Below the pieces are notes generated by a model, which was given only the letters and a program-made list of their open reading frames with translations, was not told the origin of the DNA and made no database searches. From contig NC_092339.1 of assembly GCF_046630445.1 (NCBI RefSeq), forward strand, positions 82,752,001 through 82,816,000: 64,000 bases of DNA. Direction: 5' to 3'. Shown one piece after another: positions 21,851 through 34,456 of this stretch. The DNA comes from Rutidosis leptorrhynchoides (taxonomy: Eukaryota > Streptophyta > Magnoliopsida > Asterales > Asteraceae). The stretch's first letter is position 1, and each line of letters begins with the position of its first letter. The translations under genes were made by a program, and so were the position numbers.

Positions 21851-24800
21851 CTATATAAACTCTCCAAGACCCATTTTCATGTCAATGTAATCAAACTTGC
21901 TTTGACGAATTTTAAGATACTTCAGTGCAGCCTTGAGTGTACCATCTGAGTATTTGTTCAACTCTTTAGTGTGGATGAACACTTTTTCTTTCTGAGAATT
22001 CACAAATACAAACCCTTCGGGTTCGAATTGCATTTGAAACATTCTCATATCCTTTAGTCCCTCTGTGTATTGATTCGGACAGGTTATTAGAATCTTTTTC
22101 CTATTAGCTTCAAGACCAATTTGAAAATCTTCACGTCTCATCAGTTCTATTGTCTCCATCATGTATCTTTTCACAGCTTCCAAAGCTTGAGCCTTAACAA
22201 AAGGTCGAATGGTGATGATACGGAGGTAGTTGTAGATGTGAATGATATCAAGCATATCTAGATTATGAAAATATTCTTCTGTGAACTTGTATCTCTTCTC
22301 ATCTTCTATAATAACGTGGAACTGACTGATGACGTCCTTTTTCTCGCTTATCCCTACTCCGACTCGAGTAATATTCAATACTTCTGAAATACGATATTTT
22401 CTTTGAAGCCACAAATCATCTTCATCTTTGTTGATATGTTTCCTCCACATAAACTCATAACAATTTCTTTCACTTGCTGGAAGCAATCGTGAACCTATAT
22501 AAGTAAATCTTTTACTCGTTGGTGTTTCGTTAATGCGAAAGATCTTGTAATCATTCTCCTCGATGAATGTGTTTCGTACAGTTATGAAATCATGTTCAAC
22601 TCCCAATAACAATCTTTGTTCCCAATTCTTAAAGAATATACCATGGTTGTATTTGAATCTGGAATTCACTGTTTCACTTGATGTAGATGTACCAGAAGTT
22701 GAGCTTTCATTAGCATTTGTTGGATTTGAACTCGATGAAGGTGTAGAATTCGATGAATGATCAGTAGGATTTGTCGCATCATCAGTTGGAACATTATCAT
22801 CTTCAATATGATCAAAGATATAATCATCATTTGGATTAACATAAAGATTGTCTTCATCGTCATCAGAAGAATCCATTTCATCATCACTTTCAGTTACTGA
22901 ATCAGGATTCCCTTCATCTACAATCTCTACATTTTTCGGGATTGAAGATACTGAAGATAATTTGCTTAGAATGACAAACTCATCATCATCATCTGTTTCT
23001 TCAAGATAGAAATCACTTAAGTTCAAATCCTCATCTACCAGTCCACTATCAGCCTCTGAATGCACAATTGGAATTATAACTTGCTCAGGCTCCTTATCAT
23101 CAATTTCATCATTAGTAGAAACCATTTCTGATTCCGTCTGAACCTGTTGAGCTTGAGAAACTGATGAAGACCTCACACCACCACCCTTAGTTGAAATGTT
23201 CACCGTTAGATAATCTCCATCTACTCCTATCTCCCCCTCATGACTATTCTGAGGATCAGAATCGTCATGCTCATTATCACGGTGAGGACTTATTGGAGAA
23301 GAATATGAAGTAAGTGGATATCGTACTCGAGCACGAAACAATGCTTGAAGTGAAGTGCGTCAAAGAACATCAAGATTAACTCGAGAAAACATACGACTGA
23401 AATATTCTTGCTCCAAAGCATCATAGAAATTTGGTGAATGAGAGGGTGATGGTGGTAAAGTGACAATAGGAACAGCAGAAGCATCAGTTGGAGGCGATGT
23501 CGGTGGAAGTGTTTGATTTGCCGTGAGGGCAGGTAAGGATATATGTGCGGTATTATACTTATATGTAGGGCTGTACATACTACTAGTCAGATTCGTGATA
23601 TCCCCTTCTGATGGAGGTTGGGCAACAACCGGAGTTGTCGCCGACGAAGTTTCTTTCGAAGCATCCGCCTCCATGACTTTAGTCTCATGGGACTCTGAAA
23701 AAGTAGTAGAACTACCCGTTGGTTTTAATCTCGCAGAGATATTGCTATCTCCGACTCCTGAAATCATTGATATACCATGAGGTGGTACATCTCTTTCAGT
23801 TAACGACTCTTCCTCCAGACCCTGAGATTCAGAATCTAGAAGAGAAGTGGTTTGAACCAATGGATCACTTTCATGAACCAAGGGATCAGTCTGCTGGAAG
23901 TCTGATAAATATCCCGAAGGATTGTCATGTTAACTCGTTTCCATGGGAGGCGGCAGATCTCCCTCATCAAGATAAGCCGGACCTCGAGACCCTGTTGTAC
24001 GTTGAGGCACAGGAGGATTTTTAGCCGATACGCAGGGTGCCTTTTCAAGAATTTTCGGCTCCCCTTCGGCCGTTCTGGACTTCAATGATTGAGTTTCCTC
24101 AATCGATTGAGTCAACGCAGACTTTACTGCAGAGGAAGACTTTACTTCCTTAGATGCCGAAGCATCTTGCTGTGTAAGATTTATTATTAAGTCCTGTTTA
24201 GATTGGATGGGATTAGTGGTCTTTTTACCATCCTTGCGTTTAGCTCTCTTGCCTACCGAAGCTTGCGCTTCATTTAACGTAGGGCTTACTTTTATTATTG
24301 GATGTGATACGGAGATGGGTGAAGGTGACCTAATTGGCTCTAGGTCTTGATCCGTATCACCAACGGTTGGAGTAACTATTTGGCGGACGATGGGTGTTGA
24401 AGTCCTAGATCTAGTTACTCTTTGGGTTGGCGGAGTCTGAATCATCTCATCAGGTATAAATCGAGTTCTCTTAGGAGAATGTTCAGGAGATGACTCAGTT
24501 GCTGAAGAATCAGTGTCACTGCTCACTTCGTGTGTTGTTGAAAGGGTTGGTTCAATTCTAGGTGAACTATGTTCCTTGATCCTCACGGGTTGAGCTTGGT
24601 GTGCTGCCCTAGAACGTTTGAGGTTCACCCTAAGTGGAGGATTAGCTGGCCTGGGTGGTTGTACTACAGGTTCCTCTACAACCTCTGGGACTGGAACCGC
24701 GGCGGGTTTAACTTGTTCTTGTTGTGCCGGGTTCGGAAGAGGTATTCCTACATCCTCAAAATAAGAACGCATTCGAACGTCTTGGGGTGCAGCTAGCCCC

Positions 24801-25567
24801 ACAAGTCAATTTGGAATCGGCGCAGTGAATTGATTGTCAGATATCATTGGGGTATTCATCTTCAGCTCCCCAAATCTTTTCATCTGTAATCCATGTGTAC
24901 CTGGGACAAATATATTTGCATTTCTGCAAGCAGTGATAGCATCATGGATAAAGATACAGAAAAACCTTTCACAAGGGATGTATGAACCCCTTGGCTTATC
25001 AACTTGAGCCTGAACCAAATCCCATAATAGTTCTGCATAATCAGGAGTCTCTACTCTTGGGAAAGAGTAGAACAATCTCAGTATTAGCACAATTAGGCTG
25101 TCGGATCCACTCCTGGTCATCAGCAAGCATCTGTTGATGATTGAGAAGATCACATAGCACCTTGAGTACAAGTATTTCTTCTGAAACTTAGCCGGTGGAA
25201 CATTGTTTGCTCCAACATAACCAAGATCAAAGATTGATGACATCATTTGCTGAGTAGCAGGGAAAGCAGGAGCATTCAGTACAAGAGGAAGCCGAAAGAT
25301 CCTCCTAAAATCAGCCTTAGTGATACTCCTCATCCCTTGAACTCCTCTTAGCTCAAACTCAAATCGAGCTTGTGTACCCTTTGGATTTGTAGTAGTAGGT
25401 TGTGTAGCTTCCATAAACCTAATGGTTCTATTGAGTAGCTCCAGATCTGTCACAGGTACACTGACAGTTGAGCTTAGAGTAGGCCACAGTGTATGCCTCT
25501 CTAGTATTGCAGTCCAGTAATTGCACGGAATGTTGGTTTCAGAGTTGATGAAGTGATTGTTTGCCAT
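21851..25567 (-). pseudogene. Long ORF of element E, unknown function (1238 codons, three internal stops)
   Basis: One frame runs from the ATG at 25565-25567 to 21851, interrupted by stops at codons 254 (24806-24808), 546 (23930-23932) and 736 (23360-23362). Residues 1-250 form an ordered, helix-rich domain (ITKADFRRIFRLPLVLNAP, ETPDYAELLWDLVQAQ). About 255-735 is a Pro/Ser/Thr/charge-rich, probably disordered segment. About 740-930 is Asp/Glu-rich. About 940-1238 is a conserved-looking C-terminal domain (EAVKRYMMETIELMRREDF, KYSDGTLKAALKYL). From memory the N- and C-terminal parts resemble hypothetical proteins common in daisy-family genomes; no enzyme motif is visible. Confidence 0.6.
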
Positions 25568-26055
25568 TTAGCTGTATAAATAAGAAATAGAAGACCACAA
25601 GATATTTAACATAAAGCACATATCTCTATTCTTATTTGCCTTTGAAATTCTTTGTATTTTTCAAATTTTATAATTTTTATGGTTTTTCTAAGTTATAAAA
25701 AACATTTATTCCAAATATGAACAAGTAATTGACAAACATGACATTCATATGATATTCATCACAGTATAAAGTCATCATGCAAAGTCAATTATATAACACA
25801 AAGAATCAGAACAACACTTAGTCAATTTTAAGCACAATTCAAGCAGATTCGGTAGTCATGAAAACTTGAGATTCTGTAACCAAATAAGCTTGAGTTTTCA
25901 TACCAAAGACTTAAATAAAGCATGCAAGATTTATCAAGTTGAAAATCTCAAATTTTGAAAGTACCAAATAGCAGACTCGTTATAATGCCAAGAACAGATT
26001 CAGTATCTTCAAAAATCACATATTATCACCCAAACATGCATATTCAGTCTTATAT
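25568..26055 (-). other. Noncoding sequence upstream of the element E ORF
   Basis: AT-rich stretch between the ORF start and the F/H insertion. Words such as AGATTCGGTA and CTTGAGTTTTCA recur. No gene seen. Confidence 0.4.
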
Positions 26056-29000
26056 TGAAATGTCCCGTTCATATTGATTATAAATGTTCCATATTAATTG
26101 ATTTCTCTATATGAGACGTTTTTCAAAGACTGCATTCATTTTTAAAATAACCATAACCTTTATTTTATCTATAAAGGTTTAAAAAGCATTACGTAGATTA
26201 TCAAATAATGATAATCTAAAATATACCGTTTACACACGACCATTACATAATGGTTTACAATAAGAATATATTACATCAAAAATAAGTTTCTTGAATGCAG
26301 TTTTTACATAATATCATAAAAGCATGGACTCCAAATCTTGTCCTTATTTTAGTATGCAACAGCGGAAGCTCTTAATAATCACCTGAGAATAAACATGCTT
26401 AAAACGTCAACAAAAATGTTGGTGAGTTATAGGTTTAACCTATATATTATCAAATCATAATAATAGACCACAAGATTTCATATTTCAATATACTTCCCAT
26501 ACATAGAGATAAAAATCATTCATATGGTGAACACCTGGTAACCGACATTAACAAGATGCATATAAGAATATCCCCTATCATTCCGGGAAATCCTTTGGAC
26601 ATGATAAAAACAACATCGAAGTACTAAAGCATCCGGTACTTTGGATGGGGTTCGTTAGGCCCAATAGATCTATCTTTAGGATTCGCAGTTGATCGGTTTA
26701 CTAATTCTTAGGTTACCAAGCAAAAAGGGGCATATTCGGCTTCGATAATTCACCCATATAATGTAGTTTCATTTACTTGTGTCTATTTCGTAAAACATTT
26801 ATAAAACTGCATGTATTCTCATCCCAAAATATTAGATTTTAAAAGTGGGACTATAACTCACTATCACAGATTTTTACTTCGTCGGGAAGTAAGACTTGGC
26901 CACTGGTCGATTCACGAACCTATAACAAATATGTAAATATATATCAAATTATGTTCAAAATATATTTACAACATTTTTAATACGTTTTAATGTTTTAAGT
27001 TTATTAAGTCAGCTGTCCTCGTTAGTAACCTACAACTAGTTGTCCACAATTAGATGTACAGAAATAAATCGATATATATTATCTTGAATCAATCCACGAC
27101 CCAGTGTATACACGTCTCAGGCTAGATCACAAGTCAAAGTATATATATTTTTGGAATCAACCTCAACCCTGTATAGCTAACTCCAACATTACTGCATATA
27201 GAGTGTCTATGGTTGTTCCAAATAATATATATACATGGGTCGATATGATATGTCAAAACATTTGCATACATGTCTATGGTATCCCAAGATTACATAATAT
27301 ATTAGAATACATGTATAATACAATATAAGTAAGCTAGGATATGATTTGTATAGAATTGTTACAATATTCCTGTAGCTACAACAATCAAAAAATATCCAAT
27401 TTTATTTTACCCATAACTTCTTCGTTTTAAATCCGTTTTGAGTGAATCAAATTGCTATGGTTTCATATTGAACTCTATTTTATGAATATAAACAGAAAAG
27501 TTATAGGTTTATAGTCGAAAATATAAGTTACAAGTCGTTTTTGTAAGAGGTAGTCATTTCAGTCGAAAGAACGACGTCTTGATGACCATTTTGAAAAACA
27601 TACTTCCACTTTGAGTTTAACCATGATTTTTGGATAAAGTTTCATGTTCATAAGAAAAATCATTTTCCCAGAAGAAAAACTTTTAAATCAAAGTTTATCA
27701 TAGTTTTTAATTATCAAACCCAAAACAGCCCGCGATGTTACTACGACGGCGTATATCCGGTTTTACGGTGTTTTTCGTGTTTTCAGGTTTTAAATCATTA
27801 AGTTAGAATATTATATAGATATCGGACATGTGTTTAGTTGATTTTAAAAGTCAAGTTAGAAGGATTAACTTTTGTTTGCGAACAAGTTTAGAATTAACTA
27901 AACTATGTTCTAGTGATTTCAAGTTTAAACATTCGAATAAGATAGATTTATATGTATGAATCGAATGATGTTATGAACATCATTACTACCTCAAGTTTTG
28001 TGGATAAACCTACTGGAAAAGAGACAAATTGATCTAGCTTCAAAGGATCCTTGGATGGCTTGAAAGTTCTTGAAGCAGAATCATGACACGAAAACAAGTT
28101 TAAGTAAGATCATCACTCGAAATAAGATTATTATAGTTATAGAAATTGAACCAAAGTTTGAATATGAGTATTACCTTGAATTAGAAAGATAACCTACTGT
28201 AAATAACAAATATTTCTTGAGGTTGGATGATCACTTTACAAGATTGGAAGTAAGCTAGCAAACTTGGAAGTATTCTTGATTTTATGAAACTAGAACTTAT
28301 AGAATTTATGACGAACACTTAGAACTTGAAGATAGAACTTGAGAGAGATCAATTAGATGAATAAAATTGAAGAATGAAAGTGTTTGTAGGTATTTTGGGT
28401 CGTTGGTATATGGATTAGATATAAAGGATGTGTAATTTTGTTTACATGTAAATAAGTCATGAATGATTACTAATATTTTTGTAATTTTATGAGATATTTC
28501 ATGCTAGTTGCCAAATAATGGTTCCCACATGTGTTAGGTGACTCACATGGGCTGCTAAGAGCTGATCATTGGAGTGTATATACCAATAGTACATACATCT
28601 AAAAGCTGTGTATTGTATGAGTACGAATACGGGTGCATACGAGTAGAATTGTTGATGAAACTGAACGAGGATGTAATTGTAAGCATTTTTGTTAAGTAGA
28701 AGTATTTTGATAAGTGTCTTGAAGTCTTTCAAAAGTGTATGAATACATATTAAAATACTACATGTATATACATTTTAACTGAGTCGTTAAGTCATCGTTA
28801 GTCATTACATGTAGATGTTGATTTGAAACCTTTAGGTTAACGATCTTGTTAAATGTTATTAACCCAATGTTTATTATATCTAATGATATGTTAAATTATT
28901 ATATTATCATGATATTATGATATATTAATATATCTTAATATGATATATATACATTTAAATGTCGTTACAACAATAATCGTTACATATATGTCTCGTTTCA

Positions 29001-29484
29001 AAATCATTAAGTTAGTACTCTTGTTTTTACATATGTAGTTCATTGTTAATATACTTAATGATATGTTTACTTATCATTATCATGTTTATATATAGTGTAA
29101 CAATATCTTAAAATGATTCATATGTAATTAGAAAAACATTGTTATAACGATAATCGTTATATATATCGTTTTCAAGCTTCTTGATTCAATAGCCTCATTT
29201 TTATGTATATAACTCATTGTTAAAATACCTAATGAGATACTTACTTATCATAATATCATATTAACTATATATATATATCCATATATATGTCATCATATAG
29301 TTTTTACAAGTTTTAACGTTCGTGAATCACCGGTCAACTTGGGTGGTCAATTGACTATATGAAACCTATTTCAATTAATCAAGTCTTAACAAGTTTGAAT
29401 TCTTAACATGTTGGAAACACTTAATCATGTAAATAACCAATTCATTTAATATATATAAACATAGAAAAGTTCGGGTCACTACAG
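26056..29484 (-). repeat. 3' LTR of element F (3.43 kb)
   Basis: The ends are TGAAATGTCCCGTTC at 26056 and ...GTTCGGGTCACTACA at 29484 (plus strand). Compared with the other LTR it lacks about 17 bases near the start (the GTCGCGAGGTTTTGATC stretch). An inverted pair lies inside: GATTCACGAAC at 26909 and GTTCGTGAATC at 29318. The polypurine tract (TTTAACGGGTAGGTAC, minus strand) adjoins at 29485. Confidence 0.9.
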
Positions 29485-29518
29485 TACCTACCCGTTAAAT
29501 AAATTTCGTCCCGAAATT

Positions 29519-32193
29519 TTAAGCAGTTGGAGGTGTTGACGTATCTTCTGGAAATAGGTGCGGGTATTTCTTCTTCATCTGATCTTCTCGTTCCCAGGTG
29601 AACTCGGGTCCTCTACGAGTATTCCATCGAACTTTAACAATTAGTATCTTGATTTGCTTAAGTCTTCTAACCTCACGATCCATTATTTCGACGGGTTCTT
29701 CAATGAATTGAAGTTTTTTGTTGATTTGAATTTCGTCTAACGGAATAGTGAGATCTTCTTTAGCAAAACATTTCTTCAAATTCGAGACATGGAATGTGTT
29801 ATGTATAGCTGCGAGTTGTTGGGGTAACTCAAGTCGGTAAGGTACTGGTCTGACACGATCAATAATCTTGAATGGTCCAATATACCTTGGATTTAATTTC
29901 CATCGTTTACCAAATCGAACAACGCCTTTCCAAGGTGAAACTTTAAGCATGACCATCTCTCCAATTTCAAATTCTATATCTTTTCTTTTAATGTCAGCGT
30001 AGCTCTTTTGTCGACTTTGGGCGGTTCTCAATCGTTGTTGAATTTGGATGATCTTCTCGGTAGTTTCTTGTATTATCTCCGGACCCGTAATCTGTCTATC
30101 CCCCACTACACTCCAACAAATCGGAGACCTGCACTTTTTACCATAAAATGCTTCAAACGACGCTATCTCAATGCTTGAATGGTAGCTGTTGTTGTAAGAA
30201 AATTCTGCTAACGGTAGATGTCGATCCCAACTGTTTCCAAAATCAATAACACATGCTCGTAGCATGTCTTCAAGCGTTTGTATCGTCCTTTCGCTCTGCC
30301 CATTAGTTTGTGGATGATAGGCAGTACTCATGTCTAGACGAGTTCCTAATGCTTGCTGTAATGTCTGCCAGAATCTTGAAATAAATCTGCCATCCCTATC
30401 AGAGATAATAGAGATTGGTATTCCATGTCTGGAGACGACTTCCTTCAAATACAGTCGTGCTAACTTCTCCATCTTGTCATCTTCTCTAATTGGCAGGAAG
30501 TGTGCTGATTTGGTGAGATGATCAACTATTACCCAAATAGTATCAAAACCACTTGCAGTCCTTGGCAATTTAGTGATGAAATCCATGGTAATGTTTTCCC
30601 ATTTCCATTATGGGATTTCGGGTTATTGAAGTAGACCTGATGGTTTTTGATGCTCTGCTTTGACCTTAGAACACGTCAAACATTCTCCTACATATTTAGC
30701 AACATCGGCTTTCATACCCGGCCACCAAAAATGTTTCTTGAGATCCTTGTACATCTTCCCCGTTCCAGGATGTATTGAGTATCTGGTTTTATGAGCTTCT
30801 CTAAGTACTATTTCTCTCATATCTCCAAAATTTGGTATCCAAATTCTTTCAGCCCTATACTGGGTTCCGTCTTCCTGAATATTAAGATGTTTCTCCGATC
30901 CTTTGGGTATATCATCCTTTAAGTTTCCCTCTTTTAAAACTCCTTGTTGCGCCTCCTTTATTTGAGTAGTAAAGTTAGTGTGAATCATTATATTCATAGA
31001 TTTTACACGAATGGGTTCTCTGTCCTTTCTGCTCAAGGCGTCGGCTACCACATTTGCCTTCTTCAGGTGGTAACGAATCTCAAAGTCGTAATCATTCAAC
31101 AATTCAATCCACCTATGCTGCCTCATATTCAGTTGTTTCTGATTAAATATGTGTTGAAGACTTTTGTGGTCGGTATATATAATACTTTTGACCCCATATA
31201 AGTAGTACCTCCAAGTCTTTAATGCAAAAACAACCGCGCCTAATTCCAAATCACGCGTCGTATAATTTTGTTCGTGAATCTTCAATTATCTAGACGCATA
31301 AGCAATTACTTTCATTCATTGCATTAATACACAACCGAGACCTTGCTTTGAGGCGTCACAATATATCACAAAATCATCATTCCCTTCAGGTAATGACAAT
31401 ATAGGTGCCGTAGTTAACTTTTTCTTCAATAACTGAAATGTTTCTCTTGTTCATCCTTCTATTCAAATTTCTTCCCTTTATGCGTTAACGCAGTCAAGGG
31501 TTTTGCTATTTTAGAAAAATCTTGGATGAATCTCCTGTAATAACCAGCCAGCCCTAAAAATTGGCGTATGTGCTTCGGAGTTTTCGGAATTTCCCACTTT
31601 TCAACGGTTTCAATCTTTGTCGGATCCACTTGAATACCTTCTTTGTTCACTATGTGACCGAGGAATTGAACTTCTTCCAACCAAAATGCACACTTTGAAA
31701 ACTTAGCGTACAGTTTTTCTTTTCTCAGCAACTCTAGCACTTTTCTCAAATGTTCTTCGTGTTCTTGATCATTCTTTAAGTAAATAAGTATGTCATCGAT
31801 GAAAACAATGACAAACTTGTCAAGATATGGCCCACACACTCGGTTCATGAGGTCCATGAACACAGCTGGTGCGTTAGTCAATCCAAACGGCATAACCATA
31901 AACTCGTAATGACCGTAACGTGTCCTAAAAGCAGTCTTTGGAATATCATCCTCTTTCACCCGCATTTGATGATATCCAGAATGTAAATCGATCTTCGAAT
32001 AAATAGACGAGCCTTGTAGTTGATCAAATAAGTCGTTGATTCTCGATAATGGGTAGCGGTTCTTGAGAGTAAGTTTGTTCAACTCTCGGTAGTCGATACA
32101 CAACCTGAATGTACCATCTTTCTTCTTAACAAACAAAACAGGAGCTTCCCATGATGATGTGCTTGGTCGAATGAAACCACGCTCTAAAAGTTC
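29519..32193 (-). pseudogene. Element F pol: RT, RNase H, integrase, chromodomain (broken)
   Basis: The RT (32193-31459) has [18 protein letters not shown] and the catalytic FIDDILIY. A stop (TAG at 31459-31461, TGG in copy H) and a one-base deletion break the RNase H start (31286-31458). RNase H continues with [11 protein letters not shown] and ADALSRK. The integrase HHCC region spans [10 protein letters not shown] ... CLTCSKV; the catalytic core has [19 protein letters not shown] and [16 protein letters not shown] codons near 30623 and 30610 lie between them. The C-terminus ([13 protein letters not shown] ... [19 protein letters not shown]) is the degenerate chromodomain typical of Tekay chromoviruses, thought to steer integration to heterochromatin. 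Confidence 0.9.
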
Positions 32194-34134
32194 CTATAAC
32201 TGACTTTGTAATTCTTTCATTTCGCTGGGTGCGAGTCTGTATGGAGCACGAGCTATTGGTGCAGCTCCTGGTACAAGGTCTATTTGAAATTCAACGGATC
32301 GATGTGGGGGTAATCCCGGTAATTCTTTCGGAAATACATCAGAAAATTCTTTTGTGACGGGAACATCACTGATGTTCTTTTCTTCAGGTTTAACTTCCTC
32401 GATGTGTGCTAGAATGACGTAACAACCTTTTCTTATTAGTTTTTGCGCCTTCAAACTACTAATAAGATTTAATGTCGCGTTGTTCTTTTCTCCGTACACC
32501 ATTAAAGGTTTTCCTTTTTCACGCATAATGCGAATCGCGTTTTTGTAACAAACGACCTCTGCTCTCACCTTCTTCAACCAGTCCATGCCAATTATTACAT
32601 CAAAACTCCCTAACTCGACTGGTATTAAATCAATCTTAAACGTTTCATCACCCAGTTTAATTTCTCTATCCCGACATATATTATCTGCTGAAATTAATTT
32701 ACCATTTTCTAATTCGAGTAAAAATTTATTATCCAAAGGCATCAATGGGCAACTTAATTTAGCACAAAATTCTCTACTCATATAGCTTCTATCCGCACCC
32801 GAATCAAATAAAACATAAGCAGATTTATCGTCAATAAGAAACGTACCCGTAACAAGCTCCGTGTCTTCCTGTGCTTCTACCGCATTAATATTGAAAACTC
32901 TTCCACGGCCCTGCCCATTAGTATTCCCCTGATTCGGGCAACTTCTAATAATGTGGCCCGGTTTTCTACATTTATAACAAACAGGGTTGGTATTACTTGC
33001 TCCGACACTATTCGTTTCGGCATTACTTGTTCTGACATTATTTGTTCCTTTGGTTCTGTTAAACTTTGGTCCGTAGACCTCACACTTTGTCGCGCTATGA
33101 CCATTTCTTTTACACCTGTTGCAAAATGTCGTGCAAAACCCCTGATGATTTTCTTCACACCTATGACATGGCTGTTTTTGGTTTTTGTTGCCGTTGTTGT
33201 TATTGAGGTTGTTGTTGGGATTGTTATTGTTGTTGAAACGATTGTTGTAGTTGTTGTTGTTGTTGGGATGTTTGTTGTAGTTATTGTTAGGATTGCGGTT
33301 ATTGTTGAGATTATTGTTGCGGTTGTTGGGATAGTTGTTGCGATTGTGGTTGTAATTGTTGTTGTTGTTGTACTGGTGACTCTTGTCACCATTTTCCTCC
33401 CACTTCCTCTTGAGTTGTTTCGTGTTGGCTTCTTCGACCGCCTGCTCTTTAATTCTTCCCTCAATCCGATTTATGAGTTTATGAGCCATTTGACTTGCCT
33501 TCTGTATAGAAGCGGGCTCGTGTGAACTCACATCTTCTTGAATCCTTACTGGTAACCCTTTTACAAACGCGTTGATCTTCTCTTCTTCATCTTCGAATGC
33601 TCCCGGACACAATAGGCACAACTCTGTGAATCGTCGTTCATATGTGGTAACGTCGAACCCTTGTGTTCGTAACTCTCTAAGTTCTGCCTTAAGTTTATTG
33701 ACTTCGTTTCTAGGATGGTACTGCTCGTTCATCAATTGCTTGAATGCCAACCACGGCAGTGCGTAAGCAGCATTTTGTCCTACCTGTTCAAGATAGGTGT
33801 TCCACCACGTTAACGCAGTACCTGTGAAGGTATGCGTAGCGTACTTAACTTTGTCCTCTTCAGTACACTTACTTATGGCAAACACCGATTCGACTTTCTC
33901 GGTCAACCGTTTCAATCCAATTGGTCCTTCGGTTTCATCAAATTCCAAAGGTTTGCAGGCAGTGAATTCTTTGTAGGAGCATCCTACACAATTTCTTGCG
34001 CCGTTAGCTGCATTGCTAGATTCAAAGTAATTGTTGGTATGTAGCGCAGCCTGTACTGCTGCTATGTTTGCAGCAAGAAAGGTACGAAATTCCTCTTCGC
34101 TCATATTCATGGTGTGTCGAGTAATTGGTGCCAT
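32194..34134 (-). pseudogene. Element F gag and protease (open to the RT boundary, then one stop)
   Basis: The start is the ATG at 34132-34134 (MAPITRHTMNMSEEEF), which has an exact counterpart in copy H; an in-frame ATG 12 codons earlier is not conserved. The gag core shows ALTWWNTYLEQVGQNAAYALPW and FTELCLLCPGAF. An Asn/Arg/Tyr-rich linker of nearly 80 residues follows. Three Cys/His clusters come next (CHRCEENHQGFC, CNRCKRNGHSATKC, CYKCRKPGHIIRSC), then the protease ([24 protein letters not shown]). It runs into RT with a TAG at 32194-32196, where H has CAG. The Gag-protease part is uninterrupted. Confidence 0.9.
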
Positions 34135-34456
34135 TTCCTTCAAAATAGCCAATTGAATCGAGTTAATCATACAGAATATTAAGAGTAGTCAATAGTATTT
34201 CTTAGCATAATATGACTCATTTATAAAAGCTTTTTCTTCATATTAGCGTTTTATAAGTTTAAATTCGGGTACTACCTACCCGTTAAGTTCATACTTAGTA
34301 GCTAATATACAATTCAACTACTACAATTCCATATGAAAAACTGATTATAATAATATATCACATACAAATATTCTTCAAACTTACAACTTCGCTATATTAC
34401 ATATAACATGAAATATAGTACACTTTAATACAGGACAGTTTTGAAGATAAACCTAG
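34135..34456 (-). other. Spacer between F-box ORF and gag, with an internal polypurine-like box
   Basis: TTAACGGGTAGGTA (minus strand, 34273-34286) repeats the box next to the 3' LTR (29485-29500). It is followed on the coding strand by GTACCCGAATTT. No gene is seen. Confidence 0.7.

Larger units (their letters stand above)
21339..26055 (-). mobile_element. Element E: 3' end of an LTR retrotransposon with a very long extra ORF
   Basis: On the minus strand the order is a long ORF, a polypurine tract (CTAAGGGGGAGAT), then a short LTR starting TGTTAGGACCCCG. The right part is cut at 26055 by the F/H gypsy complex, so any gag-pol genes lie beyond the right edge. The 3' LTR joins LINE sequence at about 21338, suggesting E was inserted into the LINE. 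The superfamily is not proven; a copia element with an extra ORF after pol (SIRE/Maximus style) is the best guess. Confidence 0.65.

Noticed and set aside
27104-27328. 74-codon frame conserved at 27104 and 40653
   Set aside because: Both sites are the same position in the two LTRs of element F, so conservation only reflects LTR duplication.
33000-33525. Val/Ile-rich membrane-like frame opposite gag
   Set aside because: Antisense of the Asn-rich gag linker (AAC repeats read as GTT); seen equally at 60022-60561.
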